Positions 17,517-26,962 are shown, counted from the stretch's first letter. The stretch: 64,000 bases of DNA from Spirirestis rafaelensis WJT71-NPBG6 (GCA_019359015.1 JAHHID010000023.1:18606-82605); one strand, 5' to 3'. Notes: generated by a model not told the origin, from the sequence alone. Translations and numbers: made by a program.

Positions 17517-17568
17517 GGGAGCAACGCGATTTGGTGAGGTTGGATAAAAAACGTGCGATCGCTAAAAA
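17517..17568. repeat. 52-bp HIP1-containing repeat, copy 3
   Basis: Same segment and orientation as 14086-14137, again followed about 70 bases later by a palindromic gagatatctca and by agctatttgacgatta. The IS630-type coding sequence next to copy 1 is absent here. Confidence 0.8.
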
Positions 17569-17763
17569 TTCTATTTAAGTACAAAGTGATTTTATTTACC
17601 AAAAATCCGGTTTTACAGGAAAATTAATAGTTATGAGATATCTCATAACTATTAATAGCGAGCTATTTGACGATTATTTCAAAAAATATCTGTAAAATTA
17701 TAGAAACACTTGTGTTGGTGTTTGCACTCCTGACAGAAAAGCTCCACTCTTCGTTACGCCTTA

Positions 17764-18937
17764 AGTAAGTCGGCACGAAAAAACCAAACTATGTAAAGAT
17801 AAATAAATACGGTTAATGTATCTACCGAGGTGACTAAGTATGGGCGCTCGTCTAAGGGTATTTCTAACCCATGAGCAAGATAAAACCCTGTTAAACCTAA
17901 GAACTGCGGATGTACCACAGAAAGTTAAAGACCGAGCAGAGGTCATTAGACTAAACGCACATGGCTGGTACGTGGAAAAAATAGCTGCTCATTTCAATTG
18001 GACTCCTCAAACGGTAAGAGAAATCTTACATAAATGGCGAAAACTTGATTTAGAAGGGCTTTGGGATAACCCAGGTAGAGGAGGCAAAACCAAGTATAGC
18101 GAAGAGGATATAGTATTTTTGGAGGAATGCCTCAAAGAAGAACCACGTACATATAACAGTCGTCAACTAGCCCAAAAATTAGAGAGTGATCGCTTTATTA
18201 AACTGAGTCCCGACAGATTAAGACGGGTACTCAAAAAAAGGGGGTTATTTGGAAACGAGCTTTGAATTTGCCACAAAGGGAAACAAGACCCGAAAGTCAA
18301 ACAAATAAAGCGCTTCAGATCTAGATATGTTAGAACTATCTGCTGCTAGTGGAGAAATAGACTTGAAGTATTTGGATGAATCTTTCTTTTTGTGCATGGA
18401 GTGAACCGGGTTACACCTATTACTTCCGAGGTGAGCAAAAACGACTAGAACAAAGTAAATGTCGTGGTCGTAGATTAAGCATTATTGGATTTCTTCAACC
18501 AATAATAAGCTTTGTTTACGGTTTGGTTATTGGTGGTGTTGACAGAAAATCTTATATCCACATGATGGAGCAAGAAGCGGCTGATGCCCAAAAGCTCGGC
18601 CGCATCAGAGTAATAGTGGAGGACAACGGGCCAATACATCGATGTCTTCAGGTGCAGCAGTTATGGTCAAAGTGGGAACAGATGGGTTTGTACATCTTCT
18701 TTTTACCCAAATATTGCTCCGAAATGAATCCGATTGAATTGGAATGGCAACACCTTAAAAAGGATGAACTGGCAGGGAAAATGTTTGACGACGAGTTAGA
18801 GCTTGCCTATGCCGTAATTGATGGTGTTCAAGCCAGAGGGGAAAAAGGAAACTATAGTACACAACGTGTTAAATTTAACTCCAATCGCTCTGATTAACTT
18901 TTCGTTACATAGTTGTAAATTTCCCCGCCGACTTACT
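17764..18937 (+). mobile_element. IS630-family insertion sequence with terminal inverted repeats and TA target duplication
   Basis: 1174 bp. Left end agtaagtcggc (17764) and right end gccgacttact (18937) are inverted repeats. Further matching bases lie inside (aactatgtaa on both sides). TA dinucleotides flank both ends (17762-17763 and 18938-18939), as expected for IS630-family insertion at TA. The element carries one transposase broken into two frames. It is the best preserved IS in the window. Confidence 0.8.
17840..18897 (+). pseudogene. IS630-family transposase, frameshifted
   Basis: The first frame (17840-18265, 141 aa) has the helix-turn-helix part (RAEVIRLNAHGWYVEKIAAH, TPQTVREILHKWRK, SRQLAQKL). 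The second (from about 18340 to 18897) has the DDE catalytic part: DLKYLDESFF, IVEDNGPIHRC and FLPKYCSEMNPIELEWQHLK. The three acidic residues look present. Between them a stretch of about 80 bases has stop codons in the first frame, so one or more frameshifts have occurred. Programmed frameshifting is known in some IS families, but no clear slippery site was seen. Confidence 0.8.
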
Positions 18938-18972
18938 TACGTGCGCGAAAACAAACTTAATTTAACTACGAA

Positions 18973-19470
18973 ATGCCCTCACTAGAAACTCAACCCTACA
19001 ATTCTGATAAATCTCTTAACCAGCCACCATCATGGAAAATCAAATTGCTCTACGACGGTGAATGTCCTTTGTGCGTGCGTGAAGTTAACTTTTTGACCAA
19101 ACGTGATGCGGGTCGGGGGCTGGTGGCGTTTGTGGATATTGCAGCTGATGATTACACGCCCCTTCTTCACGGTGGTGTTGATTATGAGGCTGCAATGGGG
19201 CGCATCCATGCTGTGTTGCCGGATGGAACGTTAGTTCAAAACGTTGAAGTATTTCGCCGCGTTTACGAAACTTTAGGAATGGGTTGGGTTTATGCTGCGA
19301 CCAAATTGCCAATTGTAGGCGCGATCGCTAATTTTTTGTACGGCATTTGGGCAGACTTGCGACTTTCGCTCACAGGGCGACCGAATTTAGAAACCATTGT
19401 GCGAGAGCGTGAGCACGAAAGAGCGCGTAACAATCAGAGTCGCTGCCGCTTAACGGACGGGGACGATTAA
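18973..19470 (+). CDS. DCC-family (DUF393) thiol-disulfide oxidoreductase-like protein
   Basis: 165 aa. Thioredoxin-like DCC family, named for the N-terminal DxxCxxC motif, here YDGECPLCVREV at about residues 27-38. The next conserved parts are FVDIAADDY and the amphipathic AAMGRIHAVLPDG block, then a hydrophobic C-terminal region (VYAATKLPIVGAIANFLYGI) that may touch the membrane. The substrate is unknown. It starts just after the IS630 element, 34 bases beyond the TA duplication, so the insertion may have displaced its promoter. Confidence 0.85.
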   Translation: MPSLETQPYNSDKSLNQPPSWKIKLLYDGECPLCVREVNFLTKRDAGRGLVAFVDIAADDYTPLLHGGVDYEAAMGRIHAVLPDGTLVQNVEVFRRVYETLGMGWVYAATKLPIVGAIANFLYGIWADLRLSLTGRPNLETIVREREHERARNNQSRCRLTDGDD

Positions 19471-19514
19471 TTAAGCGCGTAAAATCTTCATATCATTAAA
19501 GTTAACTGAATGCC

Positions 19515-20003
19515 ATGTCTGCCAAAGGATTCGGTGTTAAGCCATCCAGGAAAACCGATAAGTTAATTGAGCAAGTGGTGTATTATTGCCAAAAACGCTC
19601 CCCCAAAGCGCTTGACCAAATATTTGACAACTTACCTGTAGGTCGCACTGCCCAAGAATACAAGCGTCTCAACCAGCAGATACTAACGGGTACAACAAAT
19701 GCTTTGGCTTCGGACATTGACTCCCTCGCTTGGTTTTGTGGCTATATCGCGTCAGGAATTAACCGCAGTGAAGATAACAAGGCACACCGCCCAATTATAC
19801 TATTATCCAAACTCCTTATTAAGCATGGGATGCAGCCTTTTACTGACTTTTCACCTTACCCTGGTTGTTGCCTCATTCTCATCAACACGGAGAAGTTTGC
19901 AGCACTACCAGAACAAGTGCAAAAATTAGTAGAGGAAGCCTTTGATGTAATGGAAAGCACAGGTGACCAAGCTATTCAGGTAAATAATGCACTGTTAGAA
20001 TAA
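19515..20003 (+). CDS. Hypothetical protein
   Basis: 162 aa, not recognised. It appears soluble, with no signal peptide or membrane segment. The composition is ordinary, and helical stretches (RKTDKLIEQVVYYCQKRSPK, LPEQVQKLVEEAFDVMES) surround a middle part with a CxxC-like FSPYPGCCLI. It lies 44 bases after the DCC-family gene on the same strand and may be cotranscribed with it. Codon use resembles the surrounding chromosome, so it is probably real. Confidence 0.6.
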   Translation: MSAKGFGVKPSRKTDKLIEQVVYYCQKRSPKALDQIFDNLPVGRTAQEYKRLNQQILTGTTNALASDIDSLAWFCGYIASGINRSEDNKAHRPIILLSKLLIKHGMQPFTDFSPYPGCCLILINTEKFAALPEQVQKLVEEAFDVMESTGDQAIQVNNALLE

Positions 20004-20049
20004 CTTGTGGTGATGGTGGAGTAGTTGGGTGTAATCGCGCACATATGAT

Positions 20050-20613
20050 TTATTTGACACCCAGCAATTCAACATCAAAAATTAATGTAGCGTTGGGAGG
20101 AATGACACCACCAGCACCTTGTGCGCCGTAACCCAATGATGATGGAATAATTAACCGACGACGACCACCTACTTTCATTGTGCTAATTCCTTCGTCCCAA
20201 CCTTTAATCACTTGTCCAGTACCAAGTGGAAACTCAAATGGGACACCGCGAGCGCGCGAACTATCAAACTTGGTACCATTTTCTAAAGTACCTGTGTAGT
20301 GAACTGAGACGGTTTGACCTGTTTTTGGTGTTGCACCACTACCAAGTTTTAGTTCTGTATATTTTAATCCAGAGGAAGTGGTAACTACTTTATTTGCGCC
20401 AGTCGTAGTTTTTTTTGGAGTGGAACTAGGTGTGGAAGCAACGGTTACACTTGCTTCGGTTGCTGCTATGGATGGAGTACTCGTTGTTTGTCCTGCGTTG
20501 GAAGTTTGTTGAGTATCAAAGAGTTGCGTACAGGCTACCATCAAACAGCAAACACTCATCAATCCTGCACGCCATAATATCGCTTTCAACATCAGTTCCA
20601 TGATTGGTTGCAT
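20050..20613 (-). CDS. FKBP-type peptidyl-prolyl cis-trans isomerase, lipoprotein
   Basis: 187 aa. A hydrophobic N-terminus ends in a lipobox (LMVAC, Cys about residue 28), so it is probably anchored in a membrane outside the cytoplasm. A low-complexity Ser/Thr/Ala linker covers about residues 35-75. The C-terminal 110 residues form a complete FKBP domain: [56 protein letters not shown]. It would catalyse prolyl isomerisation and help folding of exported proteins. The exact start (20613 or the nearby Met codons at 20601 and 20592) is uncertain. Confidence 0.88.
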   Translation of the reverse strand: MQPIMELMLKAILWRAGLMSVCCLMVACTQLFDTQQTSNAGQTTSTPSIAATEASVTVASTPSSTPKKTTTGANKVVTTSSGLKYTELKLGSGATPKTGQTVSVHYTGTLENGTKFDSSRARGVPFEFPLGTGQVIKGWDEGISTMKVGGRRRLIIPSSLGYGAQGAGGVIPPNATLIFDVELLGVK

Positions 20614-21470
20614 ATAATAAGTAGATTTTACAAGTCGGAGAGTGTAAATGAGAATGCTTCAATTGCCCATTAAACCTAAAATCATAGTATAAAAGCTTCA
20701 ATAGAGGCGATAGTACAAACCGAATGTCATTAATCTAGAGACGGATGGATGCGATCGTCTACAACGGGCGCTCCGCGCCATCGCACCTTTGCGTTGCATT
20801 TCTAAAACACGCACGGCGCAGCGATCGCAACCATAATTAAAAAATTGGAACCATAATAATGAACTGAAGTTGGGGAATCTTGCATCTGGGTATAAAATTG
20901 CTCATAAAGCTCTCAATCAGTTCAGTTTAGCTGTTTGGGGAATTCGCCAACAGTATCCGTATCCCGGCTCAAACTAGAGTACTAGCTGAAACCGCTACTT
21001 TTGTCTTCGATTTCATTCATTTTGTGGGGGAATTGACTTTTTTGGTTGATTACTTTGTCCTGGTGTCACATACTCGATTGCGAGATTGATAGTATTTTAT
21101 CAAGAAAGGCAGAGGGCAGAAGGCAGGAGGCAGAAGGAATACTGCCTTCTGCCATCAGTTGAGTGACCGTAGCGAACTTGGGTTTAAGACCCCGACTGAA
21201 CTCTTGTGAGCGTGGCTCCAAGTCAGGAGGAGTCTGAATCTCATCTATTGCCCAGCAAGGGTTTTAGGCGTTATGTGGCGGCAAACGTCAGCTTCGGTGA
21301 TCTTACCCCTAAATAAGATTCGGTACTTTTTTCGTTACTTTGCACTTGGTGACAGCTTCCGTAACACTACCCCTTGTACGCTGTCTGCACATTCGTGGGG
21401 GGCTTGAATCAGGACATATGGAATGGGCGATCGCTGCTCTAATATCAAGTTGGGATAAACACTTATAATT
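20614..21470. other. Repeat-rich intergenic region, no gene recognised
   Basis: About 860 bases without a supported gene. It holds HIP1-linked palindromic sequence near 20750-20830 (cgggcgctccgcgcc), and a short tandem block at 21108-21155 with gcagaaggcag repeats and an inverted ctgccttctgcc. I saw no RNA gene. Confidence 0.5.
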
Positions 21471-21623
21471 AAGCTGCTCTGGTTTTTGACCACCAGTGGT
21501 AGCAAGTTAGACCAGAGATTAAATCATGTTGTTTCATCAGTTCTTGACAACGAAGCACTAACAAAGCTTCTAATTCATCTAAAGAAGTAGGGGAGCTATT
21601 GGCAACAATCTCGTTAGTGGGAC
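21468..21623 (-). pseudogene. IS630-type transposase, C-terminal relic
   Basis: The minus strand reads NEIVANSSPTSLDELEALLV, LRCQELMKQHDLISGLTCYHW W before a stop near 21468. This is the usual C-terminus of a cyanobacterial IS630-type transposase. Nothing else of the gene remains. The following bases gggacttaggca may be an element end. Confidence 0.5.
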
Positions 21624-21825
21624 TTAGGCAAAAAGCACCGATAAAATAGCCCCAAACCTATATTGCAAGAGGTTTTTACATTATTTTGCTTGGTTTGTTG
21701 GTATATCTAGGTTTCATGCCTTTTTGGGCATTTGGTGTATTCCCCTTACTCCACAAGGGTTTGACGCTTATTTCTTCGTCAAAAATGTTTAAGTTCCGCT
21801 ACGTATTCATCAGCAAGTAGTGGGC

Positions 21826-22425
21826 AATAGTGGAAACATTAACATCACCACTGGGACGCTCAAATTGATTAATGGTAGTCAATTGCAGGCTAGTACACGT
21901 CGGCGGAAATAAAGCTACCGTTCCAAATCAACCAAAAGCTTACATTATAAGCTTTTTGACTTTTGACTTTTGACTTCCGCGCAGCGGTACTAGTACCTTT
22001 GGACAAGGTAACGCAGGCAATGTGAGTATCAATGCTAGCGATACTGTCTCGCTTGATAACACAGCTAGCAATGGCGATGCCAGTGCTATTGTGAGCATAG
22101 TACGACCGCAAAGCACAGGCGGAAATGGTGGAAACATCAGCATCAATACTAAAGCCCTTTCACTGACCAATGGCGGTAGAGTGGTTGCCCTCACGATGGG
22201 ACGGGGATCAACAGGGAGTGTAACGATCTTTGCCCGCGATTACGTCTCCTTGGATGGGAGGGGGTCAGATGGTGAAGGGAGTGGTGTATACAACCTCGTG
22301 AACCCAAATGGCATAGGAAACAGTGGAGGTATTCGCATTATCACCAGAACGCTCTCACTTACAAATAAAGCTCAGATCAATAGCAGTACCAGTGCAATGG
22401 GGGATGCAGGTGATGTGATAATAAC
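21826..22425 (+). pseudogene. Filamentous-hemagglutinin-type (two-partner-secretion) protein fragment
   Basis: Translated pieces show the repetitive beta-helix pattern of cyanobacterial hemagglutination-domain proteins: GNSGNINITTGTLKLINGSQ, GNAGNVSINASDTVSLDN, GGNGGNISINTKALSLTNGG, GGIRIITRTLSLTNKAQINS. The reading frame is broken at 21905-21990 by a repeat-like insertion (gacttttgacttttgactt plus a small hairpin). The 3' side ends at 22418 in an inverted-repeat element. Secretion signal and C-terminus are missing. Confidence 0.7.
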
Positions 22426-22669
22426 CCAAGTTGCGGGTTATAAAATACAAATATACTATTTCAGGCGATCGCCTACTCCAAAGTAGTGGCTGCACTGCGT
22501 GCAGCCACTACTTTGACTCAATCAAAAACGTAAGTATTGAATCAGACTATAGATAGCAATTGTTTTATTTAGCATCTTCCCCTCCGATTTTCATTCCTGG
22601 AGGGGATTTTATTCCTTAAACGGTGGCTTGCGATCGCCTAAATTTATAACTAGCAACTTGGGTTATTAT
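22418..22669. mobile_element. Putative MITE-like element with terminal inverted repeats
   Basis: About 252 bp bounded by ataataacccaagttgc on the left and the inverted form gcaacttgggttattat on the right. Each end includes a GCGATCGC site within 50 bases. Inside lies a strong hairpin (agtagtggctgcactgcgtgcagccactact, 22483-22513) and no coding sequence. The left half recurs at 6970-7026. It interrupts the hemagglutinin pseudogene. Confidence 0.55.
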
Positions 22670-22691
22670 CTGCTTTTCTTGACGTTTATAT

Positions 22692-22735
22692 AAGGACGCG
22701 GTGAGGCGGATGATTTATCCGTGTACCGCGTCCTT
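22692..22735 (-). terminator. Likely intrinsic terminator of the outer-membrane protein gene
   Basis: Inverted repeat aaggacgcggt / accgcgtcctt with a 22-base loop that itself can pair (ggcggatgatttatccgt). It lies 55 bases after the stop codon of the minus-strand gene ending at 22790. Confidence 0.65.
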
Positions 22736-22789
22736 TAATAACTATTTCCCCTAAGTGAAATGACTGCATATTACTATCAGTCATAAAAA

Positions 22790-23320
22790 TTAGAAGCGGA
22801 AACCAACACCAGTTTGCAAGCTTAAAGCACCAGCATTGCTGTCTTTATAAGCATCAATACCCCATTTAGCATCACCATACAAAACGGTGTTTCTAGCAAT
22901 TTCTGATTCAGCACCAAGGGTTACTACAGGTGTATTTTTGTTTCCCAATTGGGTAGCTTTACCTTCGTCGGTGACAAACGAGTAACCACCACCAACGTAA
23001 ACGTTAGTATTTTTTGCAATAGGTGCATCGTAAGTTACTAACGGCATAGCTGCGGTAGCATCACCACCAAACAAAACGGCACCGCGAACTGAAACAGGTG
23101 CATTAGGAATTGCAGCGCGTCCTTGAATGTTTCCACCAAACAAAGCGGCATCATTTTGTCTTCCGCCATTGGTGACACCAGCAGATACACCAGCACCGAT
23201 GTAGCTACCCTTTAAACCAAGTGCTTCAGCGGTTTGAGGTGTTTGAGCGCTAGCAATTCCAGCACTAAAAATAACAGAAGCAACAGCAAGTGCAGAGGCT
23301 GCAAATTTTGCGAGTTTCAT
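22790..23320 (-). CDS. Exported outer-membrane beta-barrel-like protein
   Basis: 176 aa from ATG 23320, which has an AGGAAG ribosome site eight bases upstream. The frame stays open to 23350. A classical signal peptide (MKLAKFAASALAVASVIFSA, cleavage after GIASA) is followed by a glycine-rich, alternating beta-strand pattern with YIGAGVSAGV, VYVGGGYSF and a C-terminal aromatic residue in GVGFRF, typical for outer-membrane barrels. Related small proteins are common in Nostocales, but I know of no assigned function. It is monocistronic with a terminator downstream. Confidence 0.75.
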   Translation of the reverse strand: MKLAKFAASALAVASVIFSAGIASAQTPQTAEALGLKGSYIGAGVSAGVTNGGRQNDAALFGGNIQGRAAIPNAPVSVRGAVLFGGDATAAMPLVTYDAPIAKNTNVYVGGGYSFVTDEGKATQLGNKNTPVVTLGAESEIARNTVLYGDAKWGIDAYKDSNAGALSLQTGVGFRF

Positions 23321-23589
23321 AAGTTCTTCCTGACTAGAAATTAAGTTCAATCAATGTTCTCTAGTACTAGAATCTCTTTTTTTACGAAATGTAACCTCGC
23401 ACTTTTGGATAGCCTGAGAGGGTTAAAATTTTTCACCCGACTGGGTGAACACGCGGAGAAATTTCAAGTTCTTGGTGAACCACTGCGTCCCCTTTTCCCC
23501 CCTAGGAATAAATTTTTTCACCCATAAGTATGTTGATTATCCATACTTTTTCGCCTTTAAGAGAGATTGATGCGATCAGGGGATCATTT

Positions 23590-24420
23590 ATGCGTATTCA
23601 TCATCTTAATTGCGGTTGCATGTGTCCGATTGGCGGGGCACTCTTCGACGGTTTTAGTCGCGGGCTAACAGCTTGTCTTGTCTGCCACTGCCTGCTCATC
23701 GAGACAAATCAAGGACTCGTTCTCATCGATACGGGCTTTGGTGAGCGCGATATCAAAGCGCCATTATCAAGACTCAGCCCGTTCTTCATGAATTTGAATC
23801 GCATACAGTTTGAACAAAAATACACGGCGATCGCTCAAATCAAGCAGCTTGGCTTGAACCCGCGCGATGTGCGGCATATCGTGCTTACCCACCTTGATTT
23901 TGATCATGCAGGGGGCTTAGAGGATTTTCCAGAGGCGACCGTGCATGTAATGCTGACTGAGATTGAGGCAGCAAAAAGTAGGCGCGGCTTCATCGCAGCT
24001 GAACGCTATCGTCTAGGTCAATGGGATGAAGTAAAACACTGGAAGTACTATTCGCCCTCTGGCGAACCTTGGTTCGGCTTCGAGGCAGTGCGCGACCTCG
24101 ACGGACTGCCACCAGAGATTCTTCTCATCCCGCTCGCTGGTCACACGCGCGGTCATGCTGGCATCGCCATCAAGACATCAGAAGGTTGGCTTTTACATGC
24201 GGGGGATGCCTACTTTTATCGGGAGGAAATGGGAACCACCAAACCAAGCTGCACACCAGGTCTGCGTGCCTATCAATGGTTGATGGATGTAGACCACAAA
24301 GCTCGACTTTATAATCAAGAACGCTTGCGTGCCCTGTCGCTCGACCACAGTAGTGAGGTGCGGCTGTTTTGCAGCCATGATGCCATCGAGTTTAAAGCGA
24401 TCGCACTCCCTAATAATTAG
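23590..24420 (+). CDS. Metallo-beta-lactamase-fold hydrolase, AHL-lactonase-like
   Basis: 276 aa from ATG 23590 (AGGGGATC upstream); the frame opens at 23530. The metal-binding core is THLDFDHAGG, with later ligands in LIPLAGHTRGHAG, LLHAGDAYF and the C-terminal FCSHD. The opening HHLNCGCMCPIGG matches the group that includes N-acyl homoserine lactonases and related hydrolases. The first motif reads HLDFDH rather than HLHFDH, so lactonase activity is not certain. The gene looks GC-richer than its neighbours and carries few local operon links, so it may have been acquired. Confidence 0.8.
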   Translation: MRIHHLNCGCMCPIGGALFDGFSRGLTACLVCHCLLIETNQGLVLIDTGFGERDIKAPLSRLSPFFMNLNRIQFEQKYTAIAQIKQLGLNPRDVRHIVLTHLDFDHAGGLEDFPEATVHVMLTEIEAAKSRRGFIAAERYRLGQWDEVKHWKYYSPSGEPWFGFEAVRDLDGLPPEILLIPLAGHTRGHAGIAIKTSEGWLLHAGDAYFYREEMGTTKPSCTPGLRAYQWLMDVDHKARLYNQERLRALSLDHSSEVRLFCSHDAIEFKAIALPNN

Positions 24421-24502
24421 TTAGTTGTTAGTGGTTAATTCTTAGTTGATACTTGTTTACAACGCTCCCACTATCCACTATCGACTATCCACTAACCACT
24501 AA
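24421..24502. repeat. Short tandem repeat block (actaac-type heptamers)
   Basis: Degenerate heptamers such as ttagttg, ttagtgg, cactatc and actaacc fill the gap between two convergent genes. Related blocks lie at 3152-3182, 46008-46105 and 50019-50118. Confidence 0.7.
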
Positions 24503-26119
24503 CTATTTCTTTAAAAACCGCTGACTGAGACGAGAGACAAAAACATCCACCTCTGGTAATCTGATCCATGAGGCAATGACACTAAAAATGGCAATTCCCA
24601 CTACACCAGATACAGATAACTCAACCAGCAGAATCAGCAAACCTTCTTTCCCTAAATAGTGCTGAGAAAGTTCTAGAGTCGCAAAGCTGGCTATTCCACC
24701 TGCAATACTAGCGGCAATTAAACCCAAAAACGGCAAAAACCACTCGCGCCAAGGTAAACCGTTTAACTTGCGATTAAGTAAAAATAACAACATGAATACT
24801 GAACTGCAATTTACAGTCACAGTTGCCAATACCAAGCCGGCAGCGCCAAAAGGTTTAATTAAAAGGTAATCAAATACAGCATTAAAGAAGATATTAATCA
24901 TACTGATGCGAAAAGGTGTATCGCCATCGCCTAAAGCATAAAACACCCGCACCAGAACATCACGCCCTAAATAAACAAACATGCCAATTCCGTTGGCAAT
25001 TAGCAGCGAAGACACCAGCGCTGAGTCTCTTCTCTCAAAAGCACCGTGTTCATAGACTATGCGGACAATTGGCACAGAAAGCGTGATCATCAATGCACCC
25101 AAGGGCAGCATGGTAAAAGCTGAAAGCAGTAAACCTTGGCGAATGCGTGATTTTAACTCATCCCAATTATTCGGGTCAGCAAGTCGGGCAAACATCGGTA
25201 ATAAAGGAACCAAAATCATGTTAGAAATGATTCCTAAAGGAGTTTGCACCAGTAAAGACGCATTATTTAAAGCAGCAGCAACCCCGATAGTGGGAATCAA
25301 AGAAGCGAAAAACAAATCTGTGTAGAGGTTGATTTGCAGCATCCCAGATGAGAAGGTAGCAGGTCCCATAATTTTGAGAACATCCCTTACCCCAGGCTGA
25401 TTAAAATCAAATCGCAACCGCAATGTACCCAAACCAGACCGCGCTTGAACGATTACCTGCACCAACCATTGCAAAACTGCGCCGGCTAATACTCCTCCTG
25501 CCAAAACAATTCCGCCCAACTTAGCATATTCAAGACTGCTAATTTTGTTACCTACTTGCAGATAAAGGAAACCCAGACCTGCAATAACTGTAATGCTGGA
25601 AAATAAGGGACTAATGGAAGGTAGCCAGAATTGATTTGCAGCGTTGAGAACTCCAAAGCCAATACCAATCAGTCCAGCTAAGACGGCGATTGGTGCCATG
25701 ATTTGGAGTTGTAAAATAGCGATCGCTCTGACTAAATCTTTGTGTCCCAGTCTTAAACCAGGTGCAAAGATGTCAATCATCTGCGGTGCAAAAACTACCA
25801 CAATAATCGCCACGACTAGCAGCATCCCACCGATAAGTGTCGTAATCGTTTCCACCAAGGGAGCTGCTTCTTCTTTCTTGCGCTTGGATAAGACGCTGAC
25901 AACCGCACTATAAAATGGTCCGTTAATGCCCCCTAGCAATATCAGCAGAAAACCAGGGATGGTATAAGCGTAGTTAAAAGCATCAGCAGCCGGTCCCAAA
26001 CCAAAAGCAGCAGCGATGGCTTGCTGTCTTACCAAGCCAAAGACTTTACTAATTAATGTTGCAGCGGCGACAATGCCAGCTATTCCAACCAGAGAACGAG
26101 AAGTTTTTTGTTGTGCCAC
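24503..26119 (-). CDS. murJ: Lipid II flippase MurJ
   Basis: 538 aa, MATE-like MVF family with about 14 hydrophobic segments. The conserved N-terminal region reads SLVGIAGIVAAATLISKVFG, LVRQQAIAAAFG and DAFNYAYTIPGFL. The internal FARLADPNNWDELKSRIRQG and VRVFYALGDGDTPF blocks are also typical. It flips lipid-linked peptidoglycan precursor across the inner membrane. The start codon is GTG at 26119. It is followed downstream by a repeat block and, upstream on the same strand, by a pentapeptide protein and an LCP protein, an envelope-related run. Confidence 0.92.
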   Translation of the reverse strand: MAQQKTSRSLVGIAGIVAAATLISKVFGLVRQQAIAAAFGLGPAADAFNYAYTIPGFLLILLGGINGPFYSAVVSVLSKRKKEEAAPLVETITTLIGGMLLVVAIIVVVFAPQMIDIFAPGLRLGHKDLVRAIAILQLQIMAPIAVLAGLIGIGFGVLNAANQFWLPSISPLFSSITVIAGLGFLYLQVGNKISSLEYAKLGGIVLAGGVLAGAVLQWLVQVIVQARSGLGTLRLRFDFNQPGVRDVLKIMGPATFSSGMLQINLYTDLFFASLIPTIGVAAALNNASLLVQTPLGIISNMILVPLLPMFARLADPNNWDELKSRIRQGLLLSAFTMLPLGALMITLSVPIVRIVYEHGAFERRDSALVSSLLIANGIGMFVYLGRDVLVRVFYALGDGDTPFRISMINIFFNAVFDYLLIKPFGAAGLVLATVTVNCSSVFMLLFLLNRKLNGLPWREWFLPFLGLIAASIAGGIASFATLELSQHYLGKEGLLILLVELSVSGVVGIAIFSVIASWIRLPEVDVFVSRLSQRFLKK

Positions 26120-26212
26120 GAATTATTATTGACAACTCAAGCGATAGCAGTATCTCTTGAATATTTAACCCGAAATCGGATAGTCTGTCAGGCAAATTTT
26201 GAAAATGAAGAC

Positions 26213-26311
26213 TGGGGGGATGGGGAGATGGGGAGATGGGGAGAAAAAATTATGCTCTCTTGTCCCCTTGTCCCCCTGTCCCCCTGTCTCCCACTCCCCC
26301 ACTCCCCCCTT
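26213..26311. repeat. Purine/pyrimidine-rich tandem repeat
   Basis: A ggggagat-type array followed at once by its pyrimidine counterpart (ccccttgtccccctgt). The two halves could form a long hairpin between murJ and the pentapeptide gene. Confidence 0.7.
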
Positions 26312-26817
26312 TAACGACACCCCAAACTCTCGCGTGTGGAAATACCCGTAACTGGATTGACACCCGATGCGCGATCGCACAATAATGACACTTGATAGCG
26401 GTCAATTAAAGCATCGCTAAAATCAGCACCTGTAATATCCGCATCATAAAAGCGGCTGCTTGTCAAGGTCGCTTCTGTAAAAATCGCATTCTTCAGGTTT
26501 GCACCATCCATAGTTACGCGGTCAACTAAAGCATCCGAAAGGTTTGCACCTTCTAAATTCGCTTTTAGCAAAACTCCCTTGGTGAGAATTGCATTAGTTA
26601 AATTCGCACCTTGAAAATTTGCCCCGCGCATTTCCGCTGCCACAAAAGTTACACCCGTTAAATCAATGTTAGAAAAATCGCGGTTTTCTAAACTCATATT
26701 GCTGTAGTTGATTGTATTTACTTGAGCAAAAGCCGGATGTGGATTAAGTATTATCCACAAAGCAGCTAGTATCAAACTTACAATTACACTCAAAAAGCGA
26801 AGCAAAATCTTTTTCAT
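26311..26817 (-). CDS. Exported pentapeptide-repeat protein
   Basis: 168 aa from ATG 26817. A signal peptide ([20 protein letters not shown], cleavage after AFA) precedes about 17 pentapeptide repeats such as [30 protein letters not shown] and DITGA. They predict a right-handed beta-helix outside the cytoplasm, perhaps in thylakoid lumen or periplasm. The C-terminus has Cys-containing [11 protein letters not shown]...SLGCR that might form a disulfide. The function is unknown. A repeat block separates it from the LCP gene upstream. Confidence 0.85.
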   Translation of the reverse strand: MKKILLRFLSVIVSLILAALWIILNPHPAFAQVNTINYSNMSLENRDFSNIDLTGVTFVAAEMRGANFQGANLTNAILTKGVLLKANLEGANLSDALVDRVTMDGANLKNAIFTEATLTSSRFYDADITGADFSDALIDRYQVSLLCDRASGVNPVTGISTRESLGCR

Positions 26818-26821
26818 AAAT

Positions 26822-26962
26822 TTGTCCAGAGTCAAAAGTCAAAAGTCAAAAGTCAACACTTGATAGTTCAGAGTCAAAAGTCAAAACTTAAGAGTCAAGA
26901 TTCAATAGTAATTATCTAGACTGTTGACTAATGACCGTTGACTATTGACCAATGACCAATGA
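26822..26962. repeat. Short tandem repeats (gtcaaaa and tgaccaa types)
   Basis: Runs of agtcaaa heptamers, then degenerate tgactat/tgaccaa units, filling the gap between two minus-strand genes. Confidence 0.75.

Noticed and set aside
20870..20990. Possible tRNA or coding remnant near 20.9 kb
   Set aside because: No cloverleaf could be formed and no translation matched a known family.
24193..24378. Open frame antisense to the metallo-hydrolase
   Set aside because: Shadow of a well-supported gene.
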